Assembly: GCA_029288115.1 (NCBI GenBank)
Contig: JARFPV010000559.1
Location: 1-6,929 of the forward strand
DNA: 6,929 nucleotides
Origin: Akkermansiaceae bacterium
Lineage (GTDB): Bacteria; Verrucomicrobiota; Verrucomicrobiia; Verrucomicrobiales; Akkermansiaceae
Direction of reading: 5' to 3'
The translations under genes and the position numbers were made by a program. Below are positions 5,172 to 6,929 of the stretch, one piece after another. The notes under the pieces were generated by a model that was given only the letters and a program-made list of their open reading frames with translations, did no database searches and was not told the DNA's origin. How positions within the stretch are numbered: the stretch's first letter is position 1; every line of letters starts with the position of its first letter.

Positions 5172-6929
5172 GGAGCACCCTCCTTGATGACACGGTAGAG
5201 TTGCCCGGAGCCAGCAGCCATCTCTAAGCTTTCCACATCCTCCAAGGCCTGTACTGGTGCGCCCAAATCGGTGAAGACACCGTTTCCTGCATGCTCCTGC
5301 ACCTGATAATAGAGCCCGCGTTCCGCAGTCCAATACAGCTCAATCTGTCCGGGAGATGACTTTGCAATGCTGAGACGAAAGGGATCGGTAAGGATAGAGC
5401 CGTCAAAATATTTGACAGCAAGCTCCCAAGCTCCAATCCCACACGAAGAACCCATGATTCTTCCGGGTCCATCATCGGCCGGAACATGGATACCGCCATA
5501 GAGACGTGAGATGCCCGCCTGATCCGCCGCGTCGTAGTATGTTGCCCACTGCAACTCGATGTCGGTGGTGGGTCCGAACTCAAAATCAAGATCTCCCGCC
5601 TCATAGGTATAACTCATTATTCCGCCCGGGAAAAAGGCGTTTCCAGTTATACGGGTCATCACCTCCGCGGCCGCCCGGCTATATCCACTGTGTCCCGAGA
5701 CATATCCGGCGAACGCCGGAGTGACAAAGGTGTCCAACTGATAGGGCAACCATTCCTCAGCAAGTATCCAGCCAGCTCCTGAAGTCTGTGTTAGCGGATC
5801 GGCAGGTTCTCCCTGCCACGCATAGACCGCAATCTTGCCTAATTGCGCTGCTAAGTGCTCGTGCTTGCCCCCGGCCACCGTGGTCGTGAAATCGACTTCC
5901 TCGATCAGTCCCGGAACAAGAGGGATGCCATTCGGATTGTAGGCCAAGCCTCCGGGATCGGTTGACTGCCCAATTTGTGCAAGATAGCGGATACTCGAAA
6001 TTGGCCGGACATAGTCATAGTATGCCTTACACCCCCAAATTGCAATCGAGGTGTCATGGAGGGCTCCGTTGAGGGCTAGATACATCCGAACGTCCCATTC
6101 CAAAGGCTCAAGTTCTGGACCAGAGCCCATGAATCGGCGCTCAAAAAGAGGGTGCTCGGTCACTTCGTTGGCTAATGTATTCCAGTGCCCTGGAGGTGTT
6201 TCCGATGCTGGCCCGTCTGCCCAAAACTCAGCCATCACACGCCCGTAATCGCCACGCTTCACGATGTTGGGGGCATAGGGCAGTCCCGTCTTGGGATTCA
6301 CCGCCCATCCAGTTCCATTGTTCTGACCCAAAGTGTTGTTTCCAATTGCCCCCGGAGAAATATCGATCATCACGCCATCGCTGGGATCAAGGTAGCTGCT
6401 AAATTCCAAGACCTGAATATTACCTGCCTTATACTCGTTATCTCCGACTCCACCTGCAAGTGGAGGCATCCCAGGGTCAAAATATACCGATTCACCTGCC
6501 TCTTGATGCAATGAAAAAGGTCGTACTGATCCCCAGTGTGATCCCACAAAGATTTGCACTTCATCCGCTTCCATTCCATTCTGAGTTTGTGCAAATTCAA
6601 AAGCAAGGGGCTGCCATCGGTTCGGATCCAGAATCGCTGTCCCTGCTTGCGCCAATATCAAGGGGTCATTCACGGGCACATAGGACGGATCGTCGTAGAA
6701 AGTTTGCTCGCGAGAGCCATCCGAAGACCCAAATGCCAACACCGCGGCTGCGATTCGGTTGCCGACTGCTGCGGGTGTAGTGCCTACGGTTGTGGTATTG
6801 CCGATCGGATAGCCCAAAGATGCCATTTGAGCATCTAGAGCAGCCTGCGTCGTCGCCGCATTGACCGAGAGAGCGTAGCGGGCATGGAGAACCCGGTACG
6901 CAGCATAGCTGATGGCTTCGTGGCGCGCC
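5168..6929 (-). CDS. Vanadium-dependent haloperoxidase (PAP2 superfamily), 5' end outside window
   Basis: Enzyme of the family that uses vanadate and hydrogen peroxide to oxidise chloride, bromide or iodide to hypohalous acid; probably exported, but the N-terminus is not visible. The frame is open through the right edge, so the ATG at 6826 is internal: 34 codons continue upstream of it (ARHEAISYAAYRVL...), giving 586 visible residues. Counting from the first whole codon, the vanadate site is complete: Lys301-X6-Arg308-Pro309 (Lys codon 6028), Ser411-Gly412-His413 (codons 5698-5690), and Ser474-Arg475-X5-His481 (His codon 5488). Lys-Arg and Arg-His spacings match the fungal chloroperoxidase (353/360 and 490/496). 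The bulk before motif 1 is the helical and loop scaffold of the larger bacterial members. Residues about 515-586 form a beta-rich appendage with GLYYQVQ and LYRV, of a type I associate with secreted verrucomicrobial proteins. The halide preference cannot be told. Confidence 0.92.
   Translation of the reverse strand, partial: ARHEAISYAAYRVLHARYALSVNAATTQAALDAQMASLGYPIGNTTTVGTTPAAVGNRIAAAVLAFGSSDGSREQTFYDDPSYVPVNDPLILAQAGTAILDPNRWQPLAFEFAQTQNGMEADEVQIFVGSHWGSVRPFSLHQEAGESVYFDPGMPPLAGGVGDNEYKAGNIQVLEFSSYLDPSDGVMIDISPGAIGNNTLGQNNGTGWAVNPKTGLPYAPNIVKRGDYGRVMAEFWADGPASETPPGHWNTLANEVTEHPLFERRFMGSGPELEPLEWDVRMYLALNGALHDTSIAIWGCKAYYDYVRPISSIRYLAQIGQSTDPGGLAYNPNGIPLVPGLIEEVDFTTTVAGGKHEHLAAQLGKIAVYAWQGEPADPLTQTSGAGWILAEEWLPYQLDTFVTPAFAGYVSGHSGYSRAAAEVMTRITGNAFFPGGIMSYTYEAGDLDFEFGPTTDIELQWATYYDAADQAGISRLYGGIHVPADDGPGRIMGSSCGIGAWELAVKYFDGSILTDPFRLSIAKSSPGQIELYWTAERGLYYQVQEHAGNGVFTDLGAPVQALEDVESLEMAAGSGQLYRVIKEGAP
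5179..5185 (-). promoter_or_regulatory. Consensus Shine-Dalgarno AAGGAGG inside the 3' end of the haloperoxidase gene
   Basis: AAGGAGG lies seven bases before the GTG of the putative small ORF, an ideal distance. It is the only strong Shine-Dalgarno sequence I saw at a gene start in the window. The local sequence GGAG-GGTG-CTCC (5183-5172) can fold into a small four-pair hairpin covering the site; a ribosome finishing the haloperoxidase would open it, which would suit coupled translation. Confidence 0.45.

Noticed and set aside
6824..6826. ATG at 6826 as the haloperoxidase start
   Set aside because: The frame stays open for 34 more codons to the window edge with family-like sequence, so this Met is internal.
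6922..6929. GGCGCGCC palindrome exactly at the right edge (AscI recognition sequence)
   Set aside because: It could hint at a cloning or contig boundary, but it lies in a continuous coding frame encoding plausible residues, so coincidence is the simpler reading.

Overview
This 6.9 kb bacterial window carries six genes, all read right to left on the minus strand. From right to left they are a vanadium-dependent haloperoxidase (5' end beyond the right edge), a possible 40-residue small protein overlapping its stop codon, a class I SAM-dependent methyltransferase, a Cu(I)-type P1B ATPase, a small secreted cysteine-rich protein, and the first three quarters of a CzcC/CusC-type TolC-family lipoprotein that runs off the left edge. 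I saw no tRNA, rRNA, CRISPR array, insertion sequence or integrase.

The organism is a Gram-negative, because it has an outer-membrane efflux lipoprotein. The haloperoxidase ends in a short beta-rich tail with a 'GLYYQVQ...LYRV' pattern, which I associate with secreted proteins of Verrucomicrobiota (inference from memory, not a search). Most starts lack a strong Shine-Dalgarno sequence, which would fit that phylum. Hand counts on single 60-base lines give roughly 60% GC in the ATPase and roughly 40-47% in the methyltransferase, so the segment may be mosaic.

Left part (1-4135): a copper or heavy-metal export locus. The ATPase would move Cu(I) from cytoplasm to periplasm. The TolC-like protein would be the outer-membrane exit duct of an RND tripartite pump whose adaptor and pump genes are expected left of the window. 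Between them lies a secreted, acidic protein with eight Cys in its mature part. It sits where a periplasmic copper-handling protein would be useful, but I do not recognise its family. A plausible promoter stands directly in front of it, and the 207 bp before the TolC-like gene hold four short inverted repeats.

Right part (4157-6929): a haloperoxidase with all vanadate-binding and catalytic residues in canonical spacing, then the putative 40-residue ORF with a consensus Shine-Dalgarno sequence and a GTGA start/stop overlap, then the AT-richer methyltransferase, which ends 21 bp before the copper ATPase. Whether the methyltransferase belongs functionally with the oxidase, with the ATPase, or with neither cannot be settled from this window.
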